DNA from: Henriciella litoralis
Lineage (GTDB): Bacteria; Pseudomonadota; Alphaproteobacteria; Caulobacterales; Hyphomonadaceae
NCBI RefSeq assembly: GCF_002088935.1
Contig: NZ_NCSS01000006.1
Location: 2,202,407-2,266,406, forward strand
Direction: 5' to 3'
Length of the DNA stretch: 64,000 nt
The position numbers and the translations under genes were made by a program. Position 1 is the stretch's first letter; each line of letters opens with the position of its first letter. Of this stretch, positions 7,697 to 17,942 are shown piece after piece. The notes under the pieces were generated by a model. It had not been told where the DNA came from and did not search any database. It saw nothing but the letters and a program-made list of their open reading frames with translations.

Positions 7697-9005
7697 TACG
7701 ATCTGCGCGCTCGCTTCCGGGCCGCCGCCATCTGCCATTGCTATAGTCCGTATCAGCGGATCGCAGGTCCGCGTGATCTGCGATGCGATGCTGGAACGCG
7801 GCCTGCCGGCGCCGAGGCGTTCGGCGTTCGGGCGATTCCTCGATGTTTCACGTGACACAATTGATGAGGGTCTGGCTGTCTTCATGCCTGGCCCGAATTC
7901 CTACACTGGCGAAGATACGGCCGAGTTTTATCTTCACGGCGGTGCGGCGGTCATAGATCACGCGCTGGACGTGATTTGTTCATTTGACGGGACGCGCCTT
8001 GCTGAGCCAGGTGAATTTACGCGCCGCGCATTTGAAAACGGTCGGCTTGATCTGGTCGAAGCCGAGGGCGTCGCAGATCTGATTGATGCAGAGACAAGGG
8101 CTCAGAAGTCGCTTGCGCTTGATCAACTGGATGGTCGGCTGTCGGAAACTTATGCCGGATGGCGAAATCAGCTTTTGCAGGCACTAGCCTTACTGGAAGT
8201 CAGTATAGACTTTCCGGATGAAGATGATGCGCCTGATCAGACGGGCGGACCTGTCTTCGCCACTTTGACAGATCTGCAGTCAGCGCTTCAGGAGGCGCTC
8301 GATGATGATAGCGTGGGCGAGCGGATCAGGGATGGGTTTCGGGTCGCCATTATCGGTCCACCAAATGCGGGCAAATCTTCGATCCTAAATCGTCTGGCGC
8401 GCCGCGATGCTGCGATTGTTTCTGATATTCCTGGTACAACGCGCGACGTTGTAGAGGTTCGACTGAGGATCGCGGGGCAAATTGTCTGGGTCGCAGACAC
8501 CGCAGGACTGCGGGAGGCCGCTGATACGATCGAGGCAGAAGGTATTCGCCGCGCCCAGGAACGGGCAGCTATGTCCGATATCCGTATTCAGGTTCGCTCG
8601 CCCGATACCGATACGGATTACTCGACCGCGGCTGAAGGCGACATTCTTGTCTTTAACAAGATGGACCTTACGGCAGATACGTCTTTGCAGGACGGCGTCC
8701 TGACAATGTCTGCATCGACAGGGCAGGGCTTTTCTGTCCTCGAGAAGGCGCTATCGGATCGAATCCATGAACTCGCTGGGCGAACAACCGCGCCACTCAT
8801 CACGCGTCGGCGCCATCGCGAAGCTCTGGAAGCCGCAATGTTTCACGTGACACAGGCGCGATCCGGTCTGGAGCTGGGTATGGGCGCTGAACTTGTAGCC
8901 GATGATGTGCGGCTGGCGTCTCGCGCGCTCTCTTCGCTCATTGGTGAAATCGGCGTTGAGGAGGTGCTTGGAAGCGTCTTTTCAAATTTCTGCATAGGCA
9001 AATGA
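7683..9005 (+). CDS. mnmE: tRNA modification GTPase MnmE
   Basis: GTPase that acts with MnmG to place the aminomethyl-type modification on U34 of certain tRNAs. The 440-residue protein has the N-terminal tetrahydrofolate-binding domain (DTICALASGPPPSAIAIVRISG), a G domain with GPPNAGKSS, DIPGTTRD, DTAGLRE and NKMD, and ends in the invariant FCIGK. Start at 7683 fits the family N-terminus; a start five codons earlier is possible. It overlaps the preceding lipoprotein gene. Two parS-like sites with the same single-base variant lie inside the gene. Partner mnmG follows 78 bp later. Confidence 0.96.
   Translation: MKSRDTICALASGPPPSAIAIVRISGSQVRVICDAMLERGLPAPRRSAFGRFLDVSRDTIDEGLAVFMPGPNSYTGEDTAEFYLHGGAAVIDHALDVICSFDGTRLAEPGEFTRRAFENGRLDLVEAEGVADLIDAETRAQKSLALDQLDGRLSETYAGWRNQLLQALALLEVSIDFPDEDDAPDQTGGPVFATLTDLQSALQEALDDDSVGERIRDGFRVAIIGPPNAGKSSILNRLARRDAAIVSDIPGTTRDVVEVRLRIAGQIVWVADTAGLREAADTIEAEGIRRAQERAAMSDIRIQVRSPDTDTDYSTAAEGDILVFNKMDLTADTSLQDGVLTMSASTGQGFSVLEKALSDRIHELAGRTTAPLITRRRHREALEAAMFHVTQARSGLELGMGAELVADDVRLASRALSSLIGEIGVEEVLGSVFSNFCIGK
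7844..7859. other. parS-like site 2 (inside mnmE, one-base variant)
   Basis: TGTTTCACGTGACACA differs from the palindromic parS 16-mer TGTTTCACGTGAAACA at one base (A to C at position 13). It encodes VSRDT in MnmE. Confidence 0.65.
8839..8854. other. parS-like site 3 (inside mnmE, same one-base variant)
   Basis: TGTTTCACGTGACACA, identical to site 2 including the variant C, 995 bp further on and in a different reading frame (encodes MFHVTQ). Confidence 0.65.
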
Positions 9006-9083
9006 CGTCTTGCCCTGTGTGTAAGGGATAAGATGATGTATATCGGCGCCTCACCCAAAGCTTGCGAGACTGAGGCGTAGATT

Positions 9084-10958
9084 ATGCCCCATGATTTTGA
9101 TTTCGACGTAATTGTTGTCGGCGGCGGCCATGCCGGCTGTGAAGCTGCGGCCGCGGCTGCGCGGACCGGCGCGCGCACCGCGCTCATTACGCATAAGCGA
9201 TCAACGATTGGCGAGATGTCCTGCAACCCGGCGATTGGCGGATTGGGGAAGGGGCATCTGGTTCGCGAAATCGATGCGCTTGATGGACTTATGGGGCGCA
9301 TGGCCGACAAAGCGGGCATTCAATATCGACTTCTAAATCGATCCAAAGGCCCGGCCGTTTGGGGGCCTCGGGCTCAGATTGACCGGAAACTCTATCGCCA
9401 GGCGATGCAGGCTGAGCTGTCAGACTATCCAAATCTCTCGATCATCGAAGATGGTGTTGAAGACCTCATAGAGCATGAGGGCAAAGTCTCCGGCGTGGTT
9501 GGTCAGTCAGGTCAGAGCTGGTCGGCGCCTGCAGTGGTTATTACGACGGGCACGTTTTTGCGCGGCATTATCCATCGCGGTGAAGAACGCATTGAAGCCG
9601 GACGCCTTGGCGAGAAGCCGTCGATTGGTCTCGCTGAGCGTCTTTATGCGATGAAGCTGCCAATGGGACGTTTGAAAACCGGCACGCCGGCTCGGCTGGA
9701 TGGCGACACCATTGACTGGGACAGCCTCGAGAAGCAGCCGGCCGATGATGAGCCGGTACCGTTCTCTTTCATGTCAGACCGGATTGATGTGCCTCAAATC
9801 TCTTGCGGCATCACGTTCACGAATGAGCGCACCCACGAAATCATCGCGGAAAACTTGAACAAGTCGGCCGTCTACTCCGGTGCGATCGCGGGAAGGGGCC
9901 CGCGGTATTGTCCATCAATCGAGGACAAGGTCCATCGCTTTGCCGACAAGACACGCCACCAGATCTTTCTCGAGCCAGAGGGTCTCGACGATTCGACGGT
10001 CTATCCAAACGGCATTTCGACCTCTCTCCCGACCGATGTGCAGGAAGCGTTTATCAAGACGATCCCGGGACTGGAGAATGTGCGCATCATTCAGCCGGGT
10101 TATGCGATTGAGTACGACTATGTTGATCCGCGTGCGTTGACGCGCGGACTTGGCGTGAAAGTGTTGCCCGGACTGTTCCTGGCGGGGCAAATTAACGGCA
10201 CGACTGGTTATGAAGAGGCGGGCGCGCAGGGTCTGGTTGCGGGACTTAACGCGGCGCGCTTTTCCAGAGATCTTGACCCAGTCATCTTTGATCGTGCGCA
10301 AGCCTATATTGGTGTGATGATCGATGATCTTACAACGGTCGGTGTGACAGAGCCCTATCGCATGTTTACCTCGCGCGCTGAGTACCGTTTGGCCCTCCGC
10401 GCCGATAATGCAGATCAACGGCTTACTGAGACTGGAATTAGCGTCGGTCTGGTCGGCGAAGCGCGCGCCTCGATGTTTCACGTGAAACAGGAAAAATTGG
10501 CCACCGGCCGGGAGCTGCTACAGACAAGCAGTTTGACACCTAATGAGGCGTCCCAAAAGGGATGGAAGGTGAACCAGGACGGTCAGCGACGCTCGGCTTG
10601 GGACTTCCTGGCATATCCAACCATCAATATGACAGACGTTGAGACGGCCTTTCCCAGCATTGAAAAACTGGACCCAGATATAAAAGTGCAGCTTGGAATC
10701 GAAGCAATCTATGCAGGATACATCGAGCGGCAGTCTGCGGACGTAACCGCGCTACGTCGGGATGAGGCGCTGTCCATCCCGGAAGACATGGACTTTGGAT
10801 CGGTTGGTGGGCTGTCGAATGAGGTTCGGTCCAAACTCGAAACTGTGAGGCCCAGCACAATCGGACAGGCGTCTCGAATTGAGGGTGTGACACCAGGCGC
10901 GCTTGTTGCTCTACTGGCCTATGTAAAACGATCAAAGAAAATGAAGGCGACCGGATAG
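9084..10958 (+). CDS. mnmG: tRNA uridine-5-carboxymethylaminomethyl synthesis FAD enzyme MnmG
   Basis: FAD- and NADH-dependent partner of MnmE in wobble uridine modification. The 624-residue protein opens with the dinucleotide-binding motif [14 protein letters not shown], contains the GidA signatures [17 protein letters not shown] and [20 protein letters not shown], and ends in the tRNA-binding helical domain. Length is normal. Its stop TAG shares one base with the GTG start of rsmG. A perfect parS palindrome lies inside the coding sequence at 10474-10489, encoding MFHVKQ. Confidence 0.96.
   Translation: MPHDFDFDVIVVGGGHAGCEAAAAAARTGARTALITHKRSTIGEMSCNPAIGGLGKGHLVREIDALDGLMGRMADKAGIQYRLLNRSKGPAVWGPRAQIDRKLYRQAMQAELSDYPNLSIIEDGVEDLIEHEGKVSGVVGQSGQSWSAPAVVITTGTFLRGIIHRGEERIEAGRLGEKPSIGLAERLYAMKLPMGRLKTGTPARLDGDTIDWDSLEKQPADDEPVPFSFMSDRIDVPQISCGITFTNERTHEIIAENLNKSAVYSGAIAGRGPRYCPSIEDKVHRFADKTRHQIFLEPEGLDDSTVYPNGISTSLPTDVQEAFIKTIPGLENVRIIQPGYAIEYDYVDPRALTRGLGVKVLPGLFLAGQINGTTGYEEAGAQGLVAGLNAARFSRDLDPVIFDRAQAYIGVMIDDLTTVGVTEPYRMFTSRAEYRLALRADNADQRLTETGISVGLVGEARASMFHVKQEKLATGRELLQTSSLTPNEASQKGWKVNQDGQRRSAWDFLAYPTINMTDVETAFPSIEKLDPDIKVQLGIEAIYAGYIERQSADVTALRRDEALSIPEDMDFGSVGGLSNEVRSKLETVRPSTIGQASRIEGVTPGALVALLAYVKRSKKMKATG
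10474..10489. other. parS site 4 (inside mnmG, perfect palindrome)
   Basis: TGTTTCACGTGAAACA, an exact match to the bacterial parS 16-mer. It lies about 0.5 kb from site 5 and 1.1 kb upstream of parA. Confidence 0.9.
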
Positions 10959-11578
10959 TGTCAAAGCTGGCTGCGGAGAATGAACTTAGCGAACTCGGTG
11001 TTTCACGTGAAACATTCGATCTGCTTGAGCGCTACGTCTCTTTGCTGGACGACTGGCGTCAACGGATGAACCTCATCGGTCCAAAGGAAATGGACCATAT
11101 CTGGACGCGACATATTTCAGACTGTGCCCAGTTGATCCCTCTGATTGGCCATGAAAAACGAATCGTCGATGTCGGATCCGGGGCCGGATTGCCCGGGCTG
11201 GTGCTCGGATGTCATGCAGCAACGACCGGTGGGCACGTCACGCTTATCGAATCGACCGGAAAAAAGTGTGCATTTCTTCGCGAAGTCTCAACGCTGCTTG
11301 ATCTGCCGGTGTCCGTGCAAAATGTCAGAATCGAAAGCGCAAAGGCTGAATCTGTTGATTTTATTACAGCGCGGGCGCTCGCGCCGTTGCCAAGGCTTCT
11401 TGACTACACGAATCCCTGGCTGTCACAGGGCGCGACGGGCCTGTTTTTCAAAGGCGAGCGCTGGCAGCAGGAATTGACGGACGCAGCGGATTGCTGGACC
11501 TTATCACATGAAACGATCCCGAGTCGTTCAAGCGATACCGGGGTCATCTTGAAAATCGAGGAGGCGCATCGTGTCTGA
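10958..11578 (+). CDS. rsmG: 16S rRNA (guanine527-N7)-methyltransferase
   Basis: Methylates G527 of 16S rRNA using S-adenosylmethionine. The 206-residue protein has the SAM-binding loop VDVGSGAGLPGLVLG and the segment TARALAPLPRLLDYTNPWL typical of GidB/RsmG. The start is GTG at 10958, overlapping the mnmG stop by one base. The end overlaps parA by 8 bp. A perfect parS site sits near the 5' end and encodes VSRET, a peptide found at this place in many alphaproteobacterial RsmG proteins because of the DNA site. Confidence 0.95.
   Translation: MSKLAAENELSELGVSRETFDLLERYVSLLDDWRQRMNLIGPKEMDHIWTRHISDCAQLIPLIGHEKRIVDVGSGAGLPGLVLGCHAATTGGHVTLIESTGKKCAFLREVSTLLDLPVSVQNVRIESAKAESVDFITARALAPLPRLLDYTNPWLSQGATGLFFKGERWQQELTDAADCWTLSHETIPSRSSDTGVILKIEEAHRV
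10999..11014. other. parS site 5 (inside rsmG, perfect palindrome)
   Basis: TGTTTCACGTGAAACA, an exact parS 16-mer, 40 bp into rsmG and about 0.56 kb upstream of parA. Confidence 0.9.
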
Positions 11579-12386
11579 GGCGGGAACACGAATTCTGGCA
11601 GTGGCAAATCAGAAAGGTGGCGTTGGGAAAACGACGACATCGATCAACCTTGGCACCGCTTTGGCCGCTGTTGGCCGCCGGGTCCTCGTTGTGGACTTTG
11701 ATGCCCAGGGCAATGCGTCGACCGGTCTAGGCATTATGCGCGCCGACCGACGTCTGACCAGCTATGATGTGGTTGTTGACCAGATCTCGCTGGAGCAGGC
11801 GATCCAGCCAACATTGGTCCCACGTCTTGAAATCGTGCCGGGCGACGAAAACCTGTCGGGTGTCGAAACTGAGCTCGCAGATGATCCGCGCCGGTCTTAC
11901 CGGCTCCGCGATGCAATCCGCAACTATGTGAGCCGCTATCAGAATGACCCGGCCAAACGGTATGACTTCGTCATTATCGACTGCCCGCCATCGCTGTCGT
12001 CGCTGACGATTAACGCGATGACGGCAGCGGACGCGCTGCTTGTGCCGCTGCAATGTGAATTCCTGGCGCTTGAGGGTTTGAGCCAACTTTTGCGGACCGT
12101 GGAAGTGGTTCGCTCCGGGCTTAATCCGGATCTTGATATCCAGGGCGTCGTGCTGACCATGTATGACAGACGCAACAATCTTTCTGACCAAGTCGCCGAC
12201 GAAGTTCGCGCGGTTCTTGGAAAAAAGGTTTATAAAACAGTGATTCCTCGGAATGTACGTTTGTCCGAAGCGCCAAGTTTCGGCAAACCTGCGCTTCTCT
12301 ATGATTATAGATGCCCTGGAAGCGAAGCCTATATCCGTCTGGCCTCTGAAATGCTGCACCGTGAGCGTGCGCGGCAGGTGGCGTAA
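11571..12386 (+). CDS. parA: Chromosome-partitioning ATPase ParA
   Basis: Deviant Walker ATPase that moves ParB-parS complexes to the new pole. The 271-residue protein has the deviant Walker A KGGVGKTTT (15-23), the A' motif VVDFDAQGNAST, and the switch region FVIIDCPPSLSSLT. The start is GTG at 11571 with GAGGAGG upstream; it overlaps rsmG by 8 bp and shares one base with parB. Five parS-like sites lie within 6 kb upstream. Confidence 0.97.
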   Translation: MSEAGTRILAVANQKGGVGKTTTSINLGTALAAVGRRVLVVDFDAQGNASTGLGIMRADRRLTSYDVVVDQISLEQAIQPTLVPRLEIVPGDENLSGVETELADDPRRSYRLRDAIRNYVSRYQNDPAKRYDFVIIDCPPSLSSLTINAMTAADALLVPLQCEFLALEGLSQLLRTVEVVRSGLNPDLDIQGVVLTMYDRRNNLSDQVADEVRAVLGKKVYKTVIPRNVRLSEAPSFGKPALLYDYRCPGSEAYIRLASEMLHRERARQVA

Positions 12387-13294
12387 TGGCGGCTGATCCA
12401 AAACAGAAACCAAGCCGGTTGGGCCGTGGCCTCTCAGCGCTGATTGGTGAAGTAGAAGGCGCAAGCGCTTCCTATGAAGACCAGGAAACGGGCGAACGCA
12501 CGGGTGCGGGGCTCATTTCCGTCAATGACATAAGGCCTAATCCGCAGCAGCCGCGTCGGTACTTCGCGGAAGCTGAGCTCGCAGAACTCGCAGAATCCAT
12601 CCGCACAAAAGGTGTCCTTCAAGCCATTCTGGTCCGGCCCGACCCGAAGGCGGAAGGAAAATATCAAATCGTTGCCGGTGAACGTCGTTGGCGGGCCGCC
12701 AAGCAGGCCGGACTTAAAGAGATACCGGCTTCCATCCGCAATATGGACGAGCTCGAACTTCTCGAGATCGGTATTATCGAAAACGTTCAGCGCACTGACC
12801 TCAACCCGGTGGAAGAAGCTGAGGCTTATGGCGCGCTGATGAAGCGTTTTGGCCGGACCCAGGAAGGCCTTGCAGAGAGCGTCGGCAAAAGCCGGGCGCA
12901 TATTGCAAACACGCTACGGCTTTTGAACCTGTCTGAGACGGCGCGAAATCACCTCCGCGAAGGTCGGATCACGGCCGGACATGCACGTGCGGCGCTTGGC
13001 GCGCCAGACCCCGACGCTGTTATTGCGCTGACCCTTGAAAAGGGGCTGAACGTTCGGGACGTGGAAAAGCTTGTAAAGTCTACGCGCGACGACAGCACGA
13101 TCGAAACTGTCGCTGGAAAAGTCCGAAAAGCTGAGAAGGACGTGGACACAGAGGCTCTGGAAGCCGATCTGTCTCGCGCCCTGGGGCTCGCTGTCGATAT
13201 CCGGCACAAGGCGACCGGCGGTGAACTTCGGATCAAATATGGTGATCTCGAACAACTCGACGATCTTTGTCGCCGGCTGACGGCTCGGCGCTAG
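12386..13294 (+). CDS. parB: Chromosome-partitioning CTPase ParB
   Basis: CTP-dependent DNA clamp that loads at parS and spreads. In order, the 302-residue protein shows the N-terminal ParA-stimulating RLGRGLSALIG (11-21), the CTP-binding motifs GERRWRA (98-104) and ENVQRTDLNP (132-141), a helix-turn-helix around 158-180 (QEGLAESVGKSRAHIANTLRLL) and a C-terminal dimer domain. Its TAG stop is interlocked with that of holA in a CTAG palindrome at 13291-13294, with no room for a terminator. Confidence 0.97.
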   Translation: MAADPKQKPSRLGRGLSALIGEVEGASASYEDQETGERTGAGLISVNDIRPNPQQPRRYFAEAELAELAESIRTKGVLQAILVRPDPKAEGKYQIVAGERRWRAAKQAGLKEIPASIRNMDELELLEIGIIENVQRTDLNPVEEAEAYGALMKRFGRTQEGLAESVGKSRAHIANTLRLLNLSETARNHLREGRITAGHARAALGAPDPDAVIALTLEKGLNVRDVEKLVKSTRDDSTIETVAGKVRKAEKDVDTEALEADLSRALGLAVDIRHKATGGELRIKYGDLEQLDDLCRRLTARR

Positions 13295-14331
13295 CGCCCG
13301 GATCTTGCCGAAGCCGACTTAACGACATTCAGTAGCAGGATGCGCAGTGCTGGGTCAGACGCTGGACCGCTTGTTTTTGCCTGCAATTCCAGGTCGTGAA
13401 TGGCCGCGAGCAGCCGCGTAAGCGATGTTGCTGTCCAGAGATCCATTCGGGAACGAAAAGCGGGCCACTCACTCGTCCAGACAGGTGGCCGAAGTTTGCG
13501 GCCAATATCGCCGCCTGACCCGATGAGTCCCCGGGCTTGCAACAGGCGTTTGGCTTCCATTTCCAGCGAGCGGAGGACGGTAATTGACGAGCTACCGGTT
13601 TCGCTGACACGATCAAGTTCCGCCTGACACCGGGCACCGTTTCCGTCCAGCGCCGCCTGAACCATATCCCGGACATTATTATCGGCATCGGTCTGGCAAA
13701 GAACGCGAATGTCTTCCAGATTGACCGGTCTCCCAAGGCCTCGGCCGTAAAGGGCGAGTTTCTCTGTTTCCTGATTGGCGAGACCTCTATGTCCTGGCAG
13801 TAGGGCGATGAAGTCCGCCAACGCGTCGTCTTCAATCTCGACCTGAAACTCTGACAGGCTGGACCTGACGATCGACTGCAGACTTTCCTGCGTGTCGGCG
13901 AATACGTGGACCGCTGCCGCCGTCTGGGCCGCTTCAATTGTCGTGCGGAGCTTGGAGCGCTTGTTTAGCGCGCCGTTCAGAATAATCAGTTTATTATCAA
14001 AGGGTTGTTTTAGCTTCTCGGCCTTCTCCAAAAGGTCGAGGACCGGCTTGGAGATCTTCTCGCCTGAGGTTCGGATGCGGATACATTCAGTTTCTCCGAG
14101 TAGAGAGCTGGTTTCTATGCGATCAGACAGGATGTGAGGTTCGCGCCGAATATCATCGTCATCGATCGTCACCTGCTGACATCCGCCGGCAGAATGTTTT
14201 GTCCAGAGCCCGACAATTCCGTCGGCCGTATCACTGACGACGCCATCGTCTTCGCCAAAGACAAGCGCGCACCAGATGTCAGGTTGAGAAGCTTTGAAGC
14301 GGCTGTCGATCTGCCCGCTTTTGAGGATCAT
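13291..14331 (-). CDS. holA: DNA polymerase III delta subunit (clamp loader)
   Basis: Subunit of the clamp loader that opens the beta clamp. The 346-residue protein matches HolA in its N-terminal AAA+-like domain (FGEDDGVVSDTADGIVGLW) and in the segment LIILNGALNKRSKLR, and in length. It follows lptE with a 4-bp ATGA overlap and is the last gene of the leuS-lptE-holA run, an order conserved in Caulobacterales. It converges on parB with fully interlocked stops. Confidence 0.9.
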   Translation of the reverse strand: MILKSGQIDSRFKASQPDIWCALVFGEDDGVVSDTADGIVGLWTKHSAGGCQQVTIDDDDIRREPHILSDRIETSSLLGETECIRIRTSGEKISKPVLDLLEKAEKLKQPFDNKLIILNGALNKRSKLRTTIEAAQTAAAVHVFADTQESLQSIVRSSLSEFQVEIEDDALADFIALLPGHRGLANQETEKLALYGRGLGRPVNLEDIRVLCQTDADNNVRDMVQAALDGNGARCQAELDRVSETGSSSITVLRSLEMEAKRLLQARGLIGSGGDIGRKLRPPVWTSEWPAFRSRMDLWTATSLTRLLAAIHDLELQAKTSGPASDPALRILLLNVVKSASARSGR

Positions 14332-14810
14332 TGCTCGGTCTGAACCTGCAGTCGCAAGTCCGCAGCAATGCGTCGTGCGAGCTCTTTCATCCCACTTTCC
14401 GAGGCACTGATCTGAGCGGCGACGTCACTGTACGAGGTTGGCGCCTGACCATATGGAACACGAACATTTTCTTCGCCGGAGAAGACGTTGTTTTCTGTCT
14501 CCAGAGCATATCTGCTGGACGCAACGAGAAATGACCTCGAAACCCCTCCGTCCGAGACGAGCGCGGCACGCTCCAGCCTTTCATCAAGCATAATTGTGAG
14601 CGTCGCGGGTTCGGTTAATCCAGGCAGGCCGGTGGCAAGTTCCTGAAGAAGATTACGACGCAGCATGTACCCTGACCGACCGGGGATTTCCGCAATCGAG
14701 ATATTCTGCCCTTCAACCACGCCATTGAATGACGAACCGGCATAAAGCGGACGAAAACCGCAGGCGGACAGACTTGCAACCGTGGCGGCCAGAAGAAGAT
14801 GTTTGATCAT
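14328..14810 (-). CDS. lptE: LPS-assembly lipoprotein LptE
   Basis: Outer-membrane lipoprotein that plugs the LptD barrel during lipopolysaccharide export. The 160-residue protein has a lipoprotein signal ([17 protein letters not shown], Cys17) directly followed by GFRPLYAGS, the hallmark CGFRPLY of LptE, and ends in the helical [20 protein letters not shown]. It sits between leuS and holA with 4-bp overlaps on both sides, the usual context. Confidence 0.92.
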   Translation of the reverse strand: MIKHLLLAATVASLSACGFRPLYAGSSFNGVVEGQNISIAEIPGRSGYMLRRNLLQELATGLPGLTEPATLTIMLDERLERAALVSDGGVSRSFLVASSRYALETENNVFSGEENVRVPYGQAPTSYSDVAAQISASESGMKELARRIAADLRLQVQTEQ

Positions 14811-17365
14811 GCGACTACGATATTCACGATACGGTTGGGCACGACAATAACTTTCTTGATGTTTTTACCGACAACAAAGCTCGCAACTTGATCACTGGCG
14901 AGCGCCATAGCTTCGATATCTTCCTTGCTAGCGGTCTTTTCGACTTCAATTTCGCCGCGTCGCTTGCCATTGACCTGGATTGGAAGGATCACCGTATTCT
15001 CCACCATCAATGCCGGGTCGGATACGGGCCAGGATGCTTCGGAAATAAACCCGGTTTCACCGAGCGCCGCCCAGCATTCCTCAGCCAGGTGAGGCATGAA
15101 GGGCGTGATACAGACGGCCAGCATGCGGGCGCTGTCACGAATGGACGCGTCCGTTTCATCGCTATCATTCTCAGCCTTTTTGAGCGTATTGACCCAGTCA
15201 TGGCAGAGGGCAATCGCGGCATTGAAGCGAAATTCAGTGATGGCCTTGTCGATCGCGGCCGCGGTGCGGTGCGAGAATCGGGTCAGCGCTGTCGGTTCGG
15301 CGTTTGGCTCCGTCGTCGCGTCTCCGAGACGCGCGAAGATCGACCAGACACGCTGTACGAAGCGAGCCGACCCCTCAGCGCCAGCTTGAGACCATTCCAC
15401 ATCGCGCTCTGGCGGACTGTCGGACAGGACGAACCAGCGCGCGGTATCGGCACCGAAAGTCGCGATGATCTCATCGGGATCAACGACGTTTTTCTTCGAC
15501 TTGGACATCTTTTCGACGGCGCCAGCTTTAAGCGGTTCGTCCGTGCCGGCGAGATACCAGGCGCCATCGCGGCGCTCGGCCTGCGCCGGCTCGATCCATT
15601 TGCCATCGGCCGTCTTGAAAGTCTCGTGTGTGACCATGCCTTGGGTGAAGAGCCCCTTGAAAGGCTCGCCGCCCGGCAAATTCAGTTCACCAAGGTCATG
15701 CAGGGCCCGCGCCACAAAGCGCGAATATAGAAGGTGCAGAACGGCATGCTCGACGCCGCCGACATATTGATCAACCGGCAGCCAATAACCCCGCTCAACC
15801 GGATCGGACACGCTGGCAAAGCGAGCATAATACCAGGACGAGTCAACAAAGGTATCGAGCGTGTCTGTCTCACGTTCAGCCGCGCCGCCGCAGGTCGGGC
15901 AGGTGGTTTGCTTCCAGCTTGGATGATGGGCAAGCGGATTGCCCGGCTTGTCGAAGCTCACATCCTTTGGAAGCGTAACGGGCAGATCGGCTTCGGGGAC
16001 AGGCACGATGCCGCAGCTGTCGCAATGAATGACCGGGATCGGGCATCCCCAATAGCGCTGGCGCGACACACCCCAATCGCGGAGCCGGTAATTGACCTTT
16101 CCCTCGCCAAGGCCGAGCTTTTCGAGGCGCGAAATAGCCGTAGCGATGGCGTCTTCTGTCGACATGCCATCGAGAAAATCGGAATTATAGATCGTGCCTG
16201 GCCCGGTATAGGCCGTGTCTGTGATGATGTGGTCATCGGCGCTCACGTCCGGTGGCAGGACGACCGGTTGAACCGGAAGATCATATTTGCGGGCAAAATC
16301 GAGGTCCCGCTGGTCTCCAGCTGGCGAGCCAAAGATGGCGCCCGTGCCATAGGTCGACAGGACGAAATTCGCTGTCCAGACAGGGATTTCCCATGTCTCG
16401 TCAAACGGGTGCTTTACTGTGAATCCAAGATCCACACCCAGTTTGGGCGCTTTCTCGATGGCTTCCTCAGACGTCCCGATCTTGGCAGCTTCGGCGATAA
16501 ACGCTTTCACCTCAGGGCGGCTTTCAGCCAGCTTGCGTGTGATCGGATGGTCTGGCGCCAAAGCGAGGAAACTCGCGCCATACATCGTGTCAGGGCGGGT
16601 TGTGTAAACCTCAATCCCTTTTCCGAACTCAAAAAACTCATCGCTGGAGAAGGGCCAAACAACGCTCGCCCCGCGCGATTTGCCGATCCAGTTGGCCTGC
16701 ATTGTGCGGACTTTTTCGGGCCAGTTATCGAGCGTATCGATGCCGTCCAGAAGCTCATCTGCATAGCGGGTAATGTTGAGGAACCACTGGGTCAGCTCAC
16801 GCTGCTCTACCGGCGCGCCGGTTCGCCAGCCTTTACCCTCAATCACCTGTTCATTGGCGAGCACGGTATTGTCGACAGGGTCCCAGTTGACCTTGCTGGA
16901 TTTGCGATAGGCGAGGCCGCCCTCTACCAGTTTCAGGAAAAGGCGCTGCTGTTCGCCATAATAATCTTCATCGCAAGTCGCGAATTCACGGCTCCAGTCG
17001 AGCGTCAGCCCGAGTTTCTGGAGCTGGGCGCGCATCGCGTCGATATTCTTGTAGGTCCAGTCTGCGGGATGGACGTTGCGCTCGATCGCGGCGTTTTCAG
17101 CCGGAAGACCAAACGCGTCCCAGCCCATGGGGTGCAGGACATTGTGCCCGTGGGCCCGCCGGTGACGAGCAACGACATCGCCCATCGCATAATTGCGGAC
17201 GTGGCCCATGTGCAGACGCCCCGATGGATACGGAAACATCTCGAGCACATAGGATTTTGGACGGTCCCCGGCCTCAGCAGGGGACAGGGCACGAAAAATA
17301 TCGGCGTCAGACCACGCCTGGCGCCATTTGGCTTCCGCTGTTTGCGGATCGTAGCGAGACGTCAC
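14807..17365 (-). CDS. leuS: Leucyl-tRNA synthetase
   Basis: Class I aminoacyl-tRNA synthetase charging tRNA-Leu. The 852-residue protein has the HIGH-type motif HMGH at 52-55 within [15 protein letters not shown], the zinc-type segment [15 protein letters not shown], an editing domain, and KMSKSKKNV in the last third. The start is GTG at 17365 with a very good AGGAGGG ribosome-binding site. The 3' end overlaps lptE by 4 bp. Confidence 0.97.
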   Translation of the reverse strand: MTSRYDPQTAEAKWRQAWSDADIFRALSPAEAGDRPKSYVLEMFPYPSGRLHMGHVRNYAMGDVVARHRRAHGHNVLHPMGWDAFGLPAENAAIERNVHPADWTYKNIDAMRAQLQKLGLTLDWSREFATCDEDYYGEQQRLFLKLVEGGLAYRKSSKVNWDPVDNTVLANEQVIEGKGWRTGAPVEQRELTQWFLNITRYADELLDGIDTLDNWPEKVRTMQANWIGKSRGASVVWPFSSDEFFEFGKGIEVYTTRPDTMYGASFLALAPDHPITRKLAESRPEVKAFIAEAAKIGTSEEAIEKAPKLGVDLGFTVKHPFDETWEIPVWTANFVLSTYGTGAIFGSPAGDQRDLDFARKYDLPVQPVVLPPDVSADDHIITDTAYTGPGTIYNSDFLDGMSTEDAIATAISRLEKLGLGEGKVNYRLRDWGVSRQRYWGCPIPVIHCDSCGIVPVPEADLPVTLPKDVSFDKPGNPLAHHPSWKQTTCPTCGGAAERETDTLDTFVDSSWYYARFASVSDPVERGYWLPVDQYVGGVEHAVLHLLYSRFVARALHDLGELNLPGGEPFKGLFTQGMVTHETFKTADGKWIEPAQAERRDGAWYLAGTDEPLKAGAVEKMSKSKKNVVDPDEIIATFGADTARWFVLSDSPPERDVEWSQAGAEGSARFVQRVWSIFARLGDATTEPNAEPTALTRFSHRTAAAIDKAITEFRFNAAIALCHDWVNTLKKAENDSDETDASIRDSARMLAVCITPFMPHLAEECWAALGETGFISEASWPVSDPALMVENTVILPIQVNGKRRGEIEVEKTASKEDIEAMALASDQVASFVVGKNIKKVIVVPNRIVNIVVA

Positions 17366-17399
17366 GCGTCCCTCCTGACAGTCTATTTTATTGTAAAGG

Positions 17400-17828
17400 T
17401 CAGCTCAGTTCTGACGATTTGATCACGCGGGCGCGGGTCAGGATCGCATTTTCCAGCTGCGCGCCGGTCGCCGGATCAACGGCTGCATCGGTCCAGACAC
17501 CATTTTCTTCAACCTGGCGGAAGACAGCGACCTTGACGCCGTCGGCGCGCAGGCGGGAATCGAGAATATAGACTGTCGCCTTGATCCGTTCGCCCTGAGC
17601 GGCCGGGAAAGATTGCCAGTCATAATTGATGATGCCACCAATCGGATCTGCGGATTCCAGAGGCAGATTTTCAAGCGTATCAAGGCTCGCCCGCCAGAGA
17701 TACGGGTTCACGCCGCCCTCAAATTGTTCCACGACACTGATGTCGCCGCCCTTGTCACCACCGAACAGGCAGCCTGATAGGGCGAACACAGCGGCAAATG
17801 CGGCGGCGAGCTTAATTGAAGCCTTCAT
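17400..17828 (-). CDS. DUF3576 lipoprotein
   Basis: A 142-residue protein of the DUF3576 family, found in Alphaproteobacteria next to leuS and of unknown function. The signal [20 protein letters not shown] gives lipidated Cys20, followed by a Gly-rich linker and the conserved [44 protein letters not shown] precedes the ATG. The gene lies 34 bp upstream of leuS. It diverges from the porin gene, so 17829-17942 must hold both promoters. Confidence 0.85.
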   Translation of the reverse strand: MKASIKLAAAFAAVFALSGCLFGGDKGGDISVVEQFEGGVNPYLWRASLDTLENLPLESADPIGGIINYDWQSFPAAQGERIKATVYILDSRLRADGVKVAVFRQVEENGVWTDAAVDPATGAQLENAILTRARVIKSSELS

Positions 17829-17942
17829 ATCAAAATCCTGTCGGCAGTAACTATTTCATCTGAACGCCTGTATAGCATCTGCGACCTGTCGGACCAGTGC
17901 TGATATGCGGTATGCAATTCGCCTGTTGAGTTAGAGGCCGCA

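Noticed and set aside
15734..17422. 562-codon open frame on the plus strand
   Set aside because: It is antisense to leuS, whose motifs are complete. Its length comes from codon bias on the opposite strand and it matches no family.
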